64,000 nucleotides of DNA from Brachypodius melanocephalos. Its lineage: Eukaryota; Chordata; Aves; Passeriformes; Pycnonotidae. The position numbers and the translations under genes were made by a program. This document shows, piece by piece, positions 25,401 through 40,400 of the stretch. The notes under the pieces are model-generated. The model was not told where the DNA came from and made no database searches. It saw nothing but the letters and a program-made list of their open reading frames with translations. The stretch lies in the NCBI GenBank assembly GCA_013398615.1, contig VZSR01003282.1, positions 323,633 to 387,632 of the forward strand, in the 5' to 3' direction. Every line of letters starts with the position of its first letter. Position 1 is the first letter of the stretch.

Positions 25401-28400
25401 ATCTGAGAGCATGCACGATGTGTTACTCTTACTTTACCAATATACTCTCTGCTGTACCCTCACTTTTTAGTGAAATACTAAACACTTGATTTATGTTTTC
25501 TATGAGAAGGAAAGCATGGTAAAACCTGTGAGGCAGGATTTCGATGTTGATGTTAGTTTTTAGTTAGCAATAACACAAAAGCCCTTCTGTCTCATGTTCT
25601 GGAGCTGTCTGGCGTAGGAAGGTTTGAATCCAAACACTTTGGGGTTAGAAACTGTCTGGGCATGACTAAGTGGGGAGTAGCCTGCTCTGACTCCTATGTC
25701 AGCCTTCCCTTGAGCCAGGGGCAGGAAGGAGTAGTTCTCTGGAGCTGAGGGGATGTTTGGTGATTTTTTTCCTTGGCCTTCCTTTCTGGAGTGCCTGTGT
25801 GTGTCTCTTACCTGCACAACTGGAGATGGAAGGGCCAATTATTCCAGAACTGTGAATCTGAGTCACATTTTTTTCCCTTTGTTTCTTTTATTTTTCTTCC
25901 CCACAAGAAGTAACAAGCTGGTTTTGGAGTACTTTGTTGTCTCCACATAGTTTAAGATTCTCACAGATGCACTGAACATTGTCTGAAAGTTTTTTGGATT
26001 TTGACCTCCTGTTTCCAGGAGCTGTTTGAAACTTAAACCTATAGGGCCTACACTCTTCAAGGGTGACCTTCAAGGGGATCTTTGTTAAAATTTTGAACGT
26101 TTGAACAAAACCAACTCACCTGTTTCCCAGAAAAGAGGAATGAGAAAGGAACATTTCTTTCATTAAAGGAGGATATCATTTGACCTTGTTTTGATCAGCT
26201 CCACAACTGAAAGAGCTGGAGGGCGGAAGCTGAGATTGGGCACAGAGCTCTCTCATTTCCAGAGAAATGATTCTCACTGTATCCATGGGTTCTGTTTGGA
26301 TGGGGATATGCATTTGAAAACTCATAGTTTGCCCAGTTATAGTTCATTTTACAGACTTGTCTTTCTACACTTCTGAACTTTACAACTCCAGAGTGTTGGA
26401 CATGGGAAGGAGCTGCTGGCAGGTAAAGGGAACTCAGTGCAGTACCAGTTCACACAGGTAAAACCCATCCTGAGAGGGATCCAGAAGATGGGTAAAAAGT
26501 CAGTCTGTCTCTGAGGGAAAGAGTGTGCAACTGAGGGATTAGGGCTGTTTTTCCACTTTTTCTTTTTGGCCATTGATTGGCTGAACATTTTGCATTTCAG
26601 TAAGTTTTGCATCAGGAAATCTCGCTTGTCTCCCCTTGCAGAGGGGCAGTGGAGTTGCTATAATGATTTACCTGCAGGTAAGCCCTGGGTGTGCTGGTGA
26701 GGAGGTTGTGTCTGACAGAGGGACAGAGATCTCCTTCATTACAGCAGCAGCTCTCAGAGAGAGGCACAGCGTTTGTGTTGACCCCATCTGTGACAGGAGT
26801 GATGGCACACAGAGGAAAGAGATGTAAAATCTGACAGGTTTGCACTGCTTTAGTTACTGCAATAACCACAGAGTATCACCCTACCTGTATTTTATACAGT
26901 TCTCTTCCTCTGTTAACAACAAACCAAAGGGACACCAGACTGATAAAGAATACATGATTTAAAGCTGTTTTAAATGCACGAGGAGCACCCATGCCATTGG
27001 TGAGACTCCAGGCCTTGTGAGGGACAGGGAGGGATATTAAAAAGTAAAGGAGCAGAGAAGTTAAATTAATATTTATAGCAGTTTTTACTTGGCGAAAGGA
27101 CTTCCAAATTTTTATTCCATCTTCCATCTCACAGAAAATCAATGTGTATCCTTAACAGAAATCAGAGTCCCTAGGGAGGAACTTTGGAACAACTCAAGAA
27201 GCTCAGGTGAAATAAATCATGAGGGCCATGTGGTAGCCATGTGAAGGAAATAAAATGTAAATGGATAATGCTGGGGAGAATACACTGTACATTCTGAAAG
27301 AGTAAATGTGCCTGGTACATACCTTTAACATCACTGTTTGCCATGGGAAAGCAAACAAAACAAGCCCCGAGGGGTTCCACTTTGATGAGTGATCAAGAGT
27401 CACTCAGGTCTGGTGTGCTTTGTGCTCCAGGGTTCTGGAGCAGACACTGTGTAAAACAAATCCTCTCTCTGTAAAATTCCTTTTCCTAAACAACACAGAG
27501 AAGCAAATTTTTCTACATTGCAAGGTAGGTAAGGCATGAAGTGAGGAGTGATCTTCTCAGAGGATTAGGAGGGGTTTGAAGTACTTGATGTATTACATCT
27601 GAGGTGTCTGCATGCATTCCAAACATTATTTTTCTATTGAATCTATCTTAAAATATTTGTAATCTGGTACTTTCCATCTTCATATAAAATGATTTTAAAA
27701 GAAGACTGGAGGGAACACCTACAGCAGCAGAGATTAGGGCAGTTGGATCCCCTGTGTGTGCTGCTTAGGGGAGCTTTTTTCTTCCTTAGCACAAAGCTGT
27801 GTTCCTGCTTGCCTTTAAATCTCTTTTCTCGCTTGTTTTGTGCTCCAGGATTAATCCCCATTCCAGTGCTAAAACCTCTTCCAACATATTGTGAATTTTG
27901 GGAGAGCAGTTCTTGCATTTCTTATCCTGGCAGAAACGAACATAAATTAATTTCAAAAAGAAAAGCATTAGGTGGAATTAACAGGAGTATTGTGAATTGT
28001 CTGCATCTTGCAGACTCCTTTCCTTCTCCTTTCCTGTATTGCAAGAAAGGATGTGACAGTACACTTAGGGAAAAAAATGTATTTCCCTATTCAGCATGTA
28101 GTCAAGGCATTGGTTTAAATGCTGTGATTATCAGAGATCAACATTGAAGTATTACAGCTGAATGTTAAAAAAAAATCTGCAGAGGTATCACATCCAGGGC
28201 TTTGACTATAATCCTATAATTTTGAAGGAAGCTTTTTAAAAGAATAAATATTTGAATAGTAAGCTACTTAAAAGAATGGTTTTCTTTTTTCAGAAGCATT
28301 GTCTATTCGCCACTGAGTTGACCCATTCATTTGTTGGGCATAAAAATACAAATGATAATGACCTAAATTTTAAATATAGCTACTCACGTTTGTGGTGAAC

Positions 28401-31400
28401 TGAAGAGCTGTAGGATGCTCCAGTATTTCTCCAAAATGGATGTGAGCAAGTGTCTGAGACTCTAACATTTGTCAACGTTGAGGCAGCTCTGACTCAGTAA
28501 TAAGTTTTCAATCCAGACCTAATAAACCTGGATTTAATAGTGTGAGGTCAGCACAGCCCTGACATAGTGTGTCAGTGTTTTTTGGGTCAGACAAAGCTCA
28601 TGCACAGTACATGTGAAGCACTTGCAGAGGTTGTCTCTGCATGTTTGCCTTGCTTGCCCTTCCAGCAGCGTTTTCCCTGTGTTTCCCTGTCCCCTGTGCT
28701 CCACCCCATGATGTTGGTGTTTCTGATCTATCCACCTCCTGCTGAACTCTTCTCCCACTGTATTTCTGATATTGGGCTCTCTGGGCAGGGCTGGGGTGCC
28801 TGCAGAGTACCAGGGCAGTTTGCTAAAGCACCAAGGTGTTCCTCTGGATTCCTCCAAGGACGCTGTCACAGCTTTGTGCTGAGCCCCTGGGCTGGAATTG
28901 CAGGTTTTGGGAGCAGTACTGTGTGTGGGAGGGGAGCTTGGACTGATTGTGGGCTCTGAGATCCAGTGAAACAACCCCCAGGGCCTCAGCCTGGCTGTAA
29001 CCTGAGCAGAGACCTCTGCTGGCTCTGCCAAGGCTGTAACATCTGGAGGAGGTTTGAGACAAGCACTGCTCTCAAACCTAGGTGAGATTGTGCAGTGATA
29101 GCTCAAGTTGCTTCAAGATGGGTAACTTGACAGGCAGGCAGCTCCTGCTTATGGTGTTTTCTTAGAATGATCTTCAGTGAGGAAAGGGGCACCTCAGGCA
29201 AGCAAAGCTGCACCAAAGTTTTGCAGTTGTAAAGGATAAAGGAGCTCTCCCCCATATGATGGGTCTAGAAGAGAGAATTCTGTATCTAAAGGAAGCAATT
29301 CAGATAAGTAGTTGTAAATAGAAATGCAGCCTACTTAAGGTTATGCATGTGTGAATATTCAAGCCTATATAATGTTTACACATGTTAATAAAATGCTGAC
29401 ATTCCCGTTGTCAAGAACAGAAAGATGCTCTCAATAATGCTGGGTGAGGAAAGAGAGGAACTAAAAGGACAAGCTGTGAGAAATAAACTGTTCACACACA
29501 GCCTTGAGCAGAGATGATGTGACGTGCTGTCAGCCCCAGGGAGCTGACACTGCTCCTGTTCTGGATCCCAGCTTTTATCAGGGCTGATCCCAGCCCTTGG
29601 GAGCAGTTCCCTCACTGGGATTGGTACGTGGTGTTTCTTCTCAGGTCATAGCTGAGGGTTGTGCTCAAGTGCTTTTCTTTCATATCCCTTTCTCAGATTT
29701 AAACACTTAAATAACTGAAGACAATATTCTGTTAATGATCCAAACAGTTAACCACCCTTCTGTTATTTATTTTTTCTTAATCTCTTGGAGGTAGCCTGTA
29801 GAGCAAAAGGTACTCAAGAGTACCAGTCAAAAATCTATTAGGGTTGTGAACCTCCATTGTTTTTCTAACCACAGCTGCAACGAGATTACCTTCTGAGATT
29901 AGCAAACTTGTAAATGTATTATTTCTTAATTATCCTGCTGCCAAATGCTCTAATGCTGCTCTAAATCTCCTCGTAGGTCTTGTGTAGGCCAGTCAGATGC
30001 AAAAATTGTTAGCTTTTACCATTGATTGTTTGTCATTGAAGACCCTGTGGACTCCAGGGGCTGTTCAGAAGTTTTCAGGGTTGAAGAATCCCCAGTTTAG
30101 AGAGGAAGGGGCAGATTTTTAGAGCTGAAAGTTGCTGGAGGCTTCATATACCACCTGTTAATAGCACAGCAGTTTGTTGTTGGCACCTGCTGCTGTCAGA
30201 GGTTCACACCTGGCTGTGGTGTCAGGGCTGTGCAGTCAGACAAGGCGTGTGCCAGGACAGGAGAGCTGGGCTGTGTTCCAGGGAGAGGGAGCTCCCTCCT
30301 GCCTCCTCCCAGCTGCTGGAGTGGCTGCTGCCCTACAGCCCTGCCAGGGAGCTTGGGGTGTTATTTTCTGCTCCCAGCTTGCATGGGTTGAAATGCTGTG
30401 GATGTGATGGGCCCCAGGGTTTTCATGAGCCCCATGAACCACAGAGCACAGGCAGCAGGACCGCTCTGGCCATCAGCCTCTGAACAAAACGGGTCCATGG
30501 CTCTTGCTGAGCGTTGCTGCTTGATGGGGATGTATGGCACGGAGCCCTGGACAAACCTGAGCCTCTCCTCCTGCAGTCCCTGACATATTGGCTGTTTAAA
30601 ACCTTTGTGGCAGTTCAGGAGGTTACTGACACCTGAGAAAAGAAAAACTATATGTACCATGATTGTAAAAATGCATTCTCTAAATGCAAAAAATGATGGT
30701 TTTTTCACATTGTTGGGATGAACTCCCTCTGCCCTGTAATATTTCAGACTCCAGGGAGCTGTTCCTAATACACACTTTAATTTTTCCCCTTTTATAAGCT
30801 CTAGTATTCATACCCTGAGGCACCCATCTCATTAGCTTTCCATTTAGGAATACATGCATACACTTCCTATTCTTATTGTATTTCCAGAAATAACACTGTT
30901 AATGTTTTATATTTCAGTGTGTGGTGGCTTTGAATAGTGCAAGTCTTTCTTTATTACTATCAGTTAATACAATTACACATCAGTAGCAGGTCTCCTGTAC
31001 ATCCCAGTTTCCTTGGCAATGTCAGCTTTGTTGGGGCACAATTTGCTCGTGGCTCCTAAAGCCTTGGTGAGCAAGTCCTGCCTGGAGCTGTGGGAATCTC
31101 TGAGGTTTGTGCAGCACAGGGTTGAATGTTTGAAAAAAACATACAGGGTTGTATGTTTGAAAAAAAGATTTTTTTCGAAAAGAAGTGTGCTACTTTTTAG
31201 TAGTTGTTGGATAGACATTTCCATGCAGTTAGTGAGTTAAAAAATTGGTCGGTTTTGTAACAGACTTCTGTAGTCCTGTTTAGTTTGTGAAGTATTTAAA
31301 TCCAAGGGATTTATTATCCCATTAACCCAAGCAGGATTTATGTGGTTAAATTCTATTACTCTTGAGGGAAGTTGACCGAATCCTTACTCTTCTATGGGAG

Positions 31401-34400
31401 ACTGGGGTCTTTAACTTTTTTTTTTTTCCTTCTATGTTTCCCTCCTGTTATATTTCCTTTTTGTGCAGCTCAGAGTGGCAGGGAGTTGCTCAGGCAGCAG
31501 ACACAGATCAGCATGTGCTGCTTTCACCCGAAGTGTGAATGACGGAGCTCTCTGGCGAGTAAGGAGCCGGCACAGCTGGCAGTGAAAGTCACCTTTAACA
31601 TGGAGCTTTCCAGGTTAACCTTGTGGTGATCTCAGTTTGGCCACTCTAGAGGAGAGAGAAAGCAATGATCTTGTGTGGGGAAATGAAAAATTTGCTAAAT
31701 TTGAAAACTCATTTTCCTTGTTAGATGATGTGTCCATTAGGAACTGGACTGAGAGCAAGATCCTCCCTGAAGGGCTGATGTTGCAATCCTGCTATTTCTT
31801 CAGCACATAACTTCTTATCACTTGATCACCTTTTACATCTGCTTTGCTTTTCTCTCTTTTTCAGAACACTCCAGGAAGGCATAGCTCTAAAATGGCCTTT
31901 TCTCTATAAACTGAATTCCTTTGGTCTCCAACTTGTTCTGAGGCTGCAGCCCTTATTTTAAAAATGTGAGGGGAAAATGTCATAGTTGGTGTGGTTTAAA
32001 TCCAAATTTGCAATTGAGAGGCATTTTTTCCCTCTGTGTGCCTTGTGGCTCCCATCTGGAAGAATCAAGAGGTATCTCTGGCTTGCCATAAGTGGGATTT
32101 ATCTCAATTCTATATTCAGCAAGACCCTGGGCAGAGGAGATGGGGATGACGCAGGGAGGTTGGGAAGGAGAGAAGAGGGGAGGATGAGAGCTGGTGTGGA
32201 TCACGGTGGTTATCTGCACATTTCTCAGGGTGCTTTTGGAGTCCCTTGGTTCCCTCTGTGTCCCCTGGGCCCAGTGTAAGCAGCTGAGGGAGGGTCTGAG
32301 GTGATGGAGCAGTGCTGGGGGCAGGCGGTGATGCTGGTCTGGGTGAGGCAGTACTGGTCCTTTCCAGAGCTGCTTCCCTGTTCTCAGGGACTGCTGGGGC
32401 TCTGCTGGACTGGTGCTGTGGTCCAAGGTTCCTTCAGCAGCCCAGCAGGAGCTTTGCCAGCCAAGAGCAATGTTCCTGGTGCTTGTGCTGGTTTTTGGTG
32501 CAGATGGCATGCACAGTCTGACCCTGAGCCTGTGCTGGCCCCACATCAAATGGTGCTTTGGCCTGGCTCCTGCTCACTGCCATCTCCCACCTGCTCTCTA
32601 CAACAACCTGTGGGGAGACACGTTGTGTGTTTGCTCTTTTTATCCGTGGGATTTTTAAAATACTGAATTCCTTTACACGATATTTGAATCTCTAGTCATC
32701 TCATCATCCCATTGTGCTGTTTGTGACCAAGCAGCCCTGACCTGAGGCTGTTGTGTTCCTGTGATCCCATCATGAACAGCCTGGCTCTTCTGCCATGGGC
32801 TTCCATGAACAGCCAAATTTTGTGGTTCTTCTTTTTTCTGGTTTCTTCCACCATGTAGAATCTTCACTTGTGAAGTTATTTTTCTTGAAGAGACCCTTTA
32901 AATTTTTTCCCAGGGATTCTTAGTTGTGAACAATTTGAAGAAGAAAAATAACCTTGCAAACCATAGTATAAATAAGGAAAAATGAGCAGAAGTGATTCAG
33001 AGATTAATAAAACTCTGGGAGATTCTAGAAAAGTACTTAGATTGTGTCATTTTATAAGGTTGGAAAAATGAGCTGGAAAACATCAGAGTGGGGATCTCAG
33101 AGGATTTTCCTTTTATGCCTTCAGTTATGACAAACAGTACTGGCTTTATCACAGTTATTGGGAATTTTTGCTTACAGTTTGGGTTCTAGAAGCTCAGTGT
33201 GTCTGAGGCACAGAGAGATCTGAGCTCTGGGCAGTCATTTCTGACACTGCTCCTCCCAGGATTTTACATCCTCTTGGTTTTCCTGTTTCCAAAGGCTGAT
33301 GCTGCCCCTGCTGGACCTTTGTCCCCTCACTGCAGCTGCCCTGTGCCCAGCTGAGGAGCTTGATGCCACCTCTTGTGTCACCAGAGGCAGCTGCAGGGTC
33401 TGTTTATTGTGACTCATTGCTGCTTGAAGGGAAAACCTCACACAGAGCTGTGGTATTGTGCATTGTTTTGTCTTTAAAAGAGTTGTATCTGTAACATTAG
33501 GTGAATGGTAAATACATTATTGCTATTCAGATGTTAGAGTGAAAGAACTCATTTATTACATTAATTAGTTTGAAGTGTACTTTACATTATTGTAATAAGC
33601 AATATTGAAATAATGAACTGCAAAAAGGTGTGTGTGTGTTCTGTTCAGCACAGCAATTTAATAAGTCACTTGGCAAAACCTCCTCTAATAATACGTGAAC
33701 TGTGAAATGTACTCAAAATGCCAATTGTAATTAAAAACTTTCAGAACTTAATGTTGGCAGTGCTTGTACTGCTAAAATGAAAACTATTTTGTGGAACAGG
33801 CAATGGGAGAGCCAGGTTTCAGTGTATTTTCAATATTAGTTTAACTACTAGGATTTTTTTTAATATTTAAATAAAACATTTACTGTTGACACAGTAAAAT
33901 ATGCCCTTCTGATTTTGAACTCCTAGGAATGGAAGAATGCAATCAAGTGCATGTTAATTTTTTTTGTGCAGTCTGTGGTCCCAGATCGCTGCTGTAGTGC
34001 AGCAGAATTATTGCTTGGGAGGGTTTTTGTTCTCCAGACCTGCATGATCCTGCCTCTGGAGATAAAAGCCCAGCGAATGCAGCATGGTTCCTGGCACACT
34101 TCAGCTGTAGGAATGCTGGCAATTCAGCATCAAGTGGTCACTTTTAACCCAGAAAGGCAGGAAATGCTCCCTGCAGAGGCTCCCCAGCCCTGTGCTGGGT
34201 TCCCTGCCTGCCCCCCAGCCTGGCATCAGTGCCACTGCACAGGGCAGCACATCCAGGTGAGCCTGTCCCCTGTGCCTGTCCCAGCAGCAGCCACAGCCCA
34301 GAGCCTCACCTTGAACCTGTGCCCATGGACAGGACGGGCTGGGAATCTCCTGCCACCTCCTGTGGGTGTGGATTCCCCTGCCTGGGGCTGAGACACTGAA

Positions 34401-37400
34401 ACTGCTCTAGCACAGAGGGTTTAATGTTCAAATGGGGTGTAAAAAGTGAAGTATACTGGAATTTGAATCACCTGGTTAATGTCTAACTTTTGGTACTTCT
34501 TACACTTCACTCTACCTCTGCTGCATTAAGAACGTTTTATCCTATATGATTTCAACTCTTCTTTGGGAAAAGCCATGGCATAAGGCCAGCCTACAGAATC
34601 ATGGTCACATTTTATACATATTTTGCAATCATTGCTTTTCTGGCTTTTACCAATGTTCCTTTTTTTTGTTTTGTTTTGGGGTGGTTTTTTCGGGGATATT
34701 GCAATTATGTCCTTTTCTGTCACAATTATAATTTTTTTAAAGGAAATTATTCTTCTTTTGCCCTAATGAAAAGGCATGGATTAGACAAACATGGGAGGGA
34801 GCAGGGATAATCTAAACTAATATCATATGCTGGATACAGAAAATAATATCTGGGTATTGTGAACAAGTACAGTGAAACTCTCCTCTAGCATCCTTATCAC
34901 CCATTTTCCTGATTGGCCCTGGGCTCATACATTAAAATCCTAACTAAAAAAAAGAGAGAAAAGTAGATTCAGAATTGAAATTAAAAAATGGAAAGCATGT
35001 TCTACCCCCTGAGTAAATATATGTGTTAGTAGTGATTTAGGGCAGAGTAGGGAGCAGTGCAGGAGTGGAGATACACACTGAGTTATTGGCCTGTCACTCC
35101 TGTCTGGGGAACACTGCTGTGTGATTAATGCTTTGTCAGCTTAGTGAAGTTCTGAATTTGATGCTGGGTTATGCTCATTTGTTTGTACCTAACCTGTCAC
35201 AAGTCTGCATTGTGCCCCAGTATTGATTCCTGACTTGGATCAAAAGGCTGTAAGGAAAGAGGTGCATGGAACAGCCCCAGAGGGTGACCATGGCGTGTCA
35301 CAGGCTTGGGGTGTCACACGTGCCACACAAATGCTGATAATAGAGTGGATTCAGAGGGAGGTTTGAGATGATTTCTGGACAGATCAGTGTCTGTGTCTGC
35401 TCACTGCCTCAGTGTGGTTTGCTGCCTTCAAGCAGTTGTCATTGTCCCAGACTCCCTGCAGGGTTTGCTCTGTTCTCCACGGGCATTTCCAGGCCCTGGA
35501 ATTCCCCTGAGGTATCAAGGAAATGCAGCTTTTTTTGAGACCAATTTATGGCCTCACCATAGTAATGGGTGCAATCAAACCACCAAACGTCCGTGGTTAA
35601 CAGATAAAAGAATGTCCAGAGAAGAACCCTGGAGGATCCAGGGGGGCTCTCGGACATGGGGGGAACTGAAGCTGCATCAGGAGCTGCACCCAGGGGCACT
35701 GACCTCAGTGTGGGAGAGCATTTGAAAGGAGTGGGAAGCAGGATGTAGGGAAATCCAGGCTTACAAAAAGCAATTTTTTGTTACATAATCTGTTACCTCA
35801 TATCAGTTGAGAAAATCTGTGATGTTATTACAGAAGTTTAAAGCTCCTTCAAATGCTCCTGCAGCTTATCCCAGCTCCAATCTGAGTGTGCTTTTAACAG
35901 ATTTCATTCACTGTTTGCTTGTCATTAGATTTTAAAGCTTTCTATATGGGTTTTGCTTCAGTCTGTTTCAAAAGCAAGGTAGAAAGGGTTGCATATTCTT
36001 ATTACTCATTTTCAAAACATTCCTTTTTGAGTTCATTAGCGTGGCAAGTGAAGGGTAACTGAAACAATTTAGCATTTTATTTTAGATTCTTAAACCGCTA
36101 AACTGCAGGAGCAGGCTGCTGGCAAAATTGCTGCATGAAGATTTCAGCTGAGGCAGCCCTGGTGTCACAATTTAAATGTGGGGGAAGCTTGATTGGGGTG
36201 CTGCAGCTGAGGCTGAAGGGACCCCCAGGTCACCCCTGCCCAAGCAGGGTCAGGTACACCTGGAGACCCAGGACTGTGGTGAATCCAGGATTAAACAGCT
36301 CCATAACCTCCCTGAATATTCCAGGGTTCATCCAACCTCTCTAGGGAAGTGATGGATTCATTGGAATTCCAGGTGTTCCCCTCCTGTCACTGGACACCTC
36401 TGGAAGAGCCTGGCTCTGTCCTCTTTGCACCCTCTGCATTTTCAGGTTATTTTCACGTTACCACTTTGCCTGCATTCCTTGAGAAGTTACAGCATCGTGT
36501 ATTGCAAAGAGAAAGTATAATTGTTATTTTAGCAGGAAGCAGGGCATCATTCAGAGCTGCAGCTCTCTGAGAACCTTGGGCCATGGGCAGTGCTGGACCT
36601 CTAAAAAGAACATTTTTGTAAGCACAGACCAGAAGAATTAATAATCTGCACACACAGTCTGTGAAATGCAGTAAAGGTGGAAAAATTATAAGCATTTTCA
36701 TATCTTTGTGTTAAAGCACTGTAGTGTAGAAAACCAGCTGAAAAGTGGCTGCAATGCTTGTTCCTCAGAGGAAAGCAGAGTTCTGTTAGTGCTTGACAAA
36801 TCCATTACAAAAAGAGCTGGCGAGCCAACAAAAGGAGATCTCATTAATCCTGTAGAACCAGCGTGGAACTGATGAGCACACCACTGCTGGTGCCAGCAGC
36901 CAGGTGAATCCCTGGCACTGCCCATGGCCAGCTGTGCAGACAGATGTGTCTTATTAACCAGCACAGCCAGGGTCACGTCAGGAATGGAGTTGGGGCCCGC
37001 TGGGCTGGGTGGGCAGTGCCACCCGAGAGGTTTTGTTAGGAAGTGTGGTGCAGGAAGGGTGCATGGAGCGTGGCTCTGTCGTGCCCTGCCAGGCAGCACT
37101 GCCCTGTGCCCACAGAGCAGGGGTGGGGGCAGGCGGGCAGGACCCCCAGAGCTGGGCAGGACCCCCAGGGCTGGGCAGGGCTCTGTGGCTGACCGAGCTG
37201 AAGTCCTTGTCCCTGTCCCTACAGGGGGCCCTGGGTGGAAGCAAGGTGCTGGCACAGGGGTGCCTGTGCTCAAGGCTGCACATGGACTCTGCTCTCTGAC
37301 TCTTGGCCTCCATCCCTTCATGGGTTCTGAGTGCTGAGGGGAAATGTGAGTTACTGAGATGGTTTTAGCAGTTTTGCCTAAAACGTTTTCAGATGTGATT

Positions 37401-40400
37401 TTATTGCATATGATGCCATCAGTTGGGAGCTGCACATGAACATGCAGAAAGGTGGTGCTTGCTAAATGCTTGTGTTTTTGATAAGATTATAAATCTTTGT
37501 AAGCAGATTACATGAGTTTCCTTCCCAGTCTCAGCTGGGCAGGATCAGTGTTACAGTCTGCTGCAGGAATGCCTCTTCTTCAGGAGCTGTTTCTTCCAGG
37601 TTCTACAGTGGAAGGCACAGCAGGAAGAAGCTGCTAAACTAGAAGCTGCTGTAGCTGCCAGAAGAAAAGAAAAGGAAGATGAGAGAGAAAGGCTGCAGAG
37701 AGAACAGGAAACCATTCGTAGAGCTCAGGATAAAGAGAAAGTATGAGAAACTTTTATACATTTTTGCATATATTAATGTGTGCCATTGCTTCTAAAATCT
37801 CTAACTGATCTCATAGCACATGTATTTTTGTAAGGTATTATGTATTGGTGTAGAGATGGGTAAATGGTCAGTAAGGTCTTGCTCCTGTCCACTTTAGCTC
37901 TAAAGCTGCCTGATCTGACACACCAGTTATGTTACTCTATTGCGTTTCTTAGGAAAAACAATCTCAGCAGGTCCCTGTGTCTCTGTCCCAAGGCTGGGTC
38001 TGACTGCACAGATCTGCTTTGAGCGGCAGGGCAGCTCTGGAAGCTGCCAGTGCTGCAGCTGTGTGCTGCAATGCAGCAGGGAGCCCTGCAGCACAGTGCC
38101 TGCAGCACAGCAGGGCTGCAGGGACACCCCTGGGGACAGACAGAACTCCCAGGGCTTGTGTGCTGACTCCTTGGGAAATGGCTTGCATGCAGCTTAATAA
38201 TAGGAACTCAGAAATGCACTGTAGGGGATATAATGCTTCAGAAAATCAAGCTGTGTCACAAGTGTTTGTGCTGGCCTTTTTACTTGAGTGCCATGGCAAA
38301 AATCCCTGTGGTTGTGTCACTGAGATCTCACCTCTGAGCCCACAGAGAGGGACATGGAGTGAGGATTTGTTGCTGAGGTCATGAGCAGCTTTGGTGCTGC
38401 TTCTCTTTCTGTTCCAGCTCGTTCTGTGTACTTGCCTTTGTACACACGGTGTCTGCAGTGCAGGTGGCTCTGAAAGCACAGGGAGGGAAGAGGCTTGGGG
38501 AGGCAGAGCTGACCCAACACCACCAATACTCATTCTATCTGTAAATATTCTGGTTGTGCAAACCTTTCTTTTGCTGTGTGTAATGTCTATACAGAGCAGC
38601 CCTCTGCCTATGCACAGATGAAATAGCAGCTGTTTGGGGTCAGCAGTCATGTGTTTTGTTGGAGTATTTTACATCCTAAATCTTAAAAGGGCTGATACCT
38701 TCTACTGCAGCTGCTTTTCTGGGGAATGCAAGCACAATGGAGGTGGCAGTCTTGTGGTGGGAAAATAGATTTGAATTAGTGTTCTTAGTGTTGTTGTGGG
38801 GGCTCCACACCTTCTTGCTCTCCTAGTAAATATTCTATTAGCTCATAGTGCTCTGAAATAGAAATTTTACTCCAAAAGGATCAAAATTGGAATATCTAAC
38901 ATAATGCATTTCTTACTTGCTTCGTTCTCACTGCCTGGGCTTTGGAATGAGTGTTAATTTATTTGCTGTATTTGTTCAAACTCTAGCTGAAAAAATACTG
39001 GGCTGAGAAAGAGCTAAAATGGCAAGAACAGGAGGAGAGAGATCTACAACATCTGGAGGAATTGAGAAAATTAATGGCTGAACAAGCAGCCAAAGACAGA
39101 GAAAGGTAAAATAAATTAAATATCAATACCTATAGTATCAATAGGATCTTCTTATAATCTAATTTGCTTTGATCTCCTGACTTCCTTTTTTAGACTAAAT
39201 TGAGGAATAGTATATTGTTTTTTCCTTCCTGTTGGGCAAATGCTTCAAACTATATAGTAAGTTTGCATCCTAGGTGATTGTATCCCAGATGCAATTTATT
39301 TCAGTTTGAATTAATTCACATCCATCAAAATTTCAGACCATTGTAAGCACTAAACTGTCATAAAACGTAGCTGAGTAATAAGACCTTCTGTATTTCACTT
39401 TGCATAAAGATTTATATTCGGGTTTGGTTTGTTTGAGGGGCAAGTGAAAGGAAGACATTCAGTACTTTACAGACTCAAAGATATTCATTGTTATCTTAGA
39501 GAGTCCTAAGTGGCTCATTGAGTTGGAGATGTCCTTCACCTGTTTGATGGGATTTGGGACTTGAGCCTGCTCAGGCTTGAACTGCCAGGTCTTTGTTGCA
39601 CAAGATGACCTTTCAGGGCCTGTTGAAGAAATCCTGATTTCATAGAGGAATACTCTGTCAGAGGAACACAAAACCCCTGCGTGTAGTCTGGTTAAAACTG
39701 CTCTCAAAGCACAGCCTGACTCTTTTTACATAGAGGAAGCACCAAGTTGTGTGGACCAGAAATGCAATTAAAATAGGATTAAAGTGCCATTGGCATTAGA
39801 ATATTAAACTTAGTCTTAAGGATTCTGTGGGAAACACTACTTGAGTATTACTTTGTTAGGACACCTTGCTGACAATTTAAATGTCTCTGTCCTTATTCTA
39901 CAAATGTATCCTTTCCTTTGACATGCCTGCAGTGGTTTTAGCTCACAGGAGAAGGGACACGTGTATCTGAATTACTGGGAGGAAACAATCACCCCTGCAG
40001 GCTACTGTGAATCAGAAGTCAGTAAATGTTCAGCATTCTGTCACTCAGAACTGACCTACTGTACAAAATGAAACATTTCACTGCCCAGGTACACACGTGC
40101 CATTGTCATGTCCCAGAGCAGCACTGCAAAACTGAGAGTGTCCTGGCATGTTCCACCTGTCAGAGCACAGAAACTGGGTTTGAAGCATGGCACAGCCTGC
40201 TACCACACATCTGATCCAACACGTTTTCAGGGCCTTTTGGAAAAGGGAAAGATGAGCTGACTGACTATTCCAAGTACAGGAGATGGACTGAATAGTGCAG
40301 AGTTTCTAGTAGGTATAGTAAAATATTTTAAAAACCTCTGCTGTTATCCTGAATTGCTTTTAATTAAACTGAATTAATTAAACCAATTAATTTTAAATTA

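Larger units (their letters stand above)
24997..37599 (+). other. CCDC148 intron 10 (12.6 kb)
   Basis: The longest intron. It holds a 27-bp duplication at 31118, a possible CR1 remnant at 36190 and GC-richer patches near 28600-29050, 32130-32600, 34160-34390 and 36880-37330. The 190- and 245-codon reverse frames in those patches have no recognisable domains. No embedded gene is supported. Confidence 0.75.

Noticed and set aside
28534..29106. 190-codon - strand frame
   Set aside because: No family resemblance, intronic, with an overlapping open frame on the other strand.
33950..34391. 146-codon + strand frame as a possible extra exon or gene
   Set aside because: No matching splice phase with CCDC148 neighbours and no family motif.
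36698..37435. 245-codon - strand frame in CCDC148 intron 10
   Set aside because: GC-rich region with open frames on both strands, no recognisable domain and no splice or promoter context.
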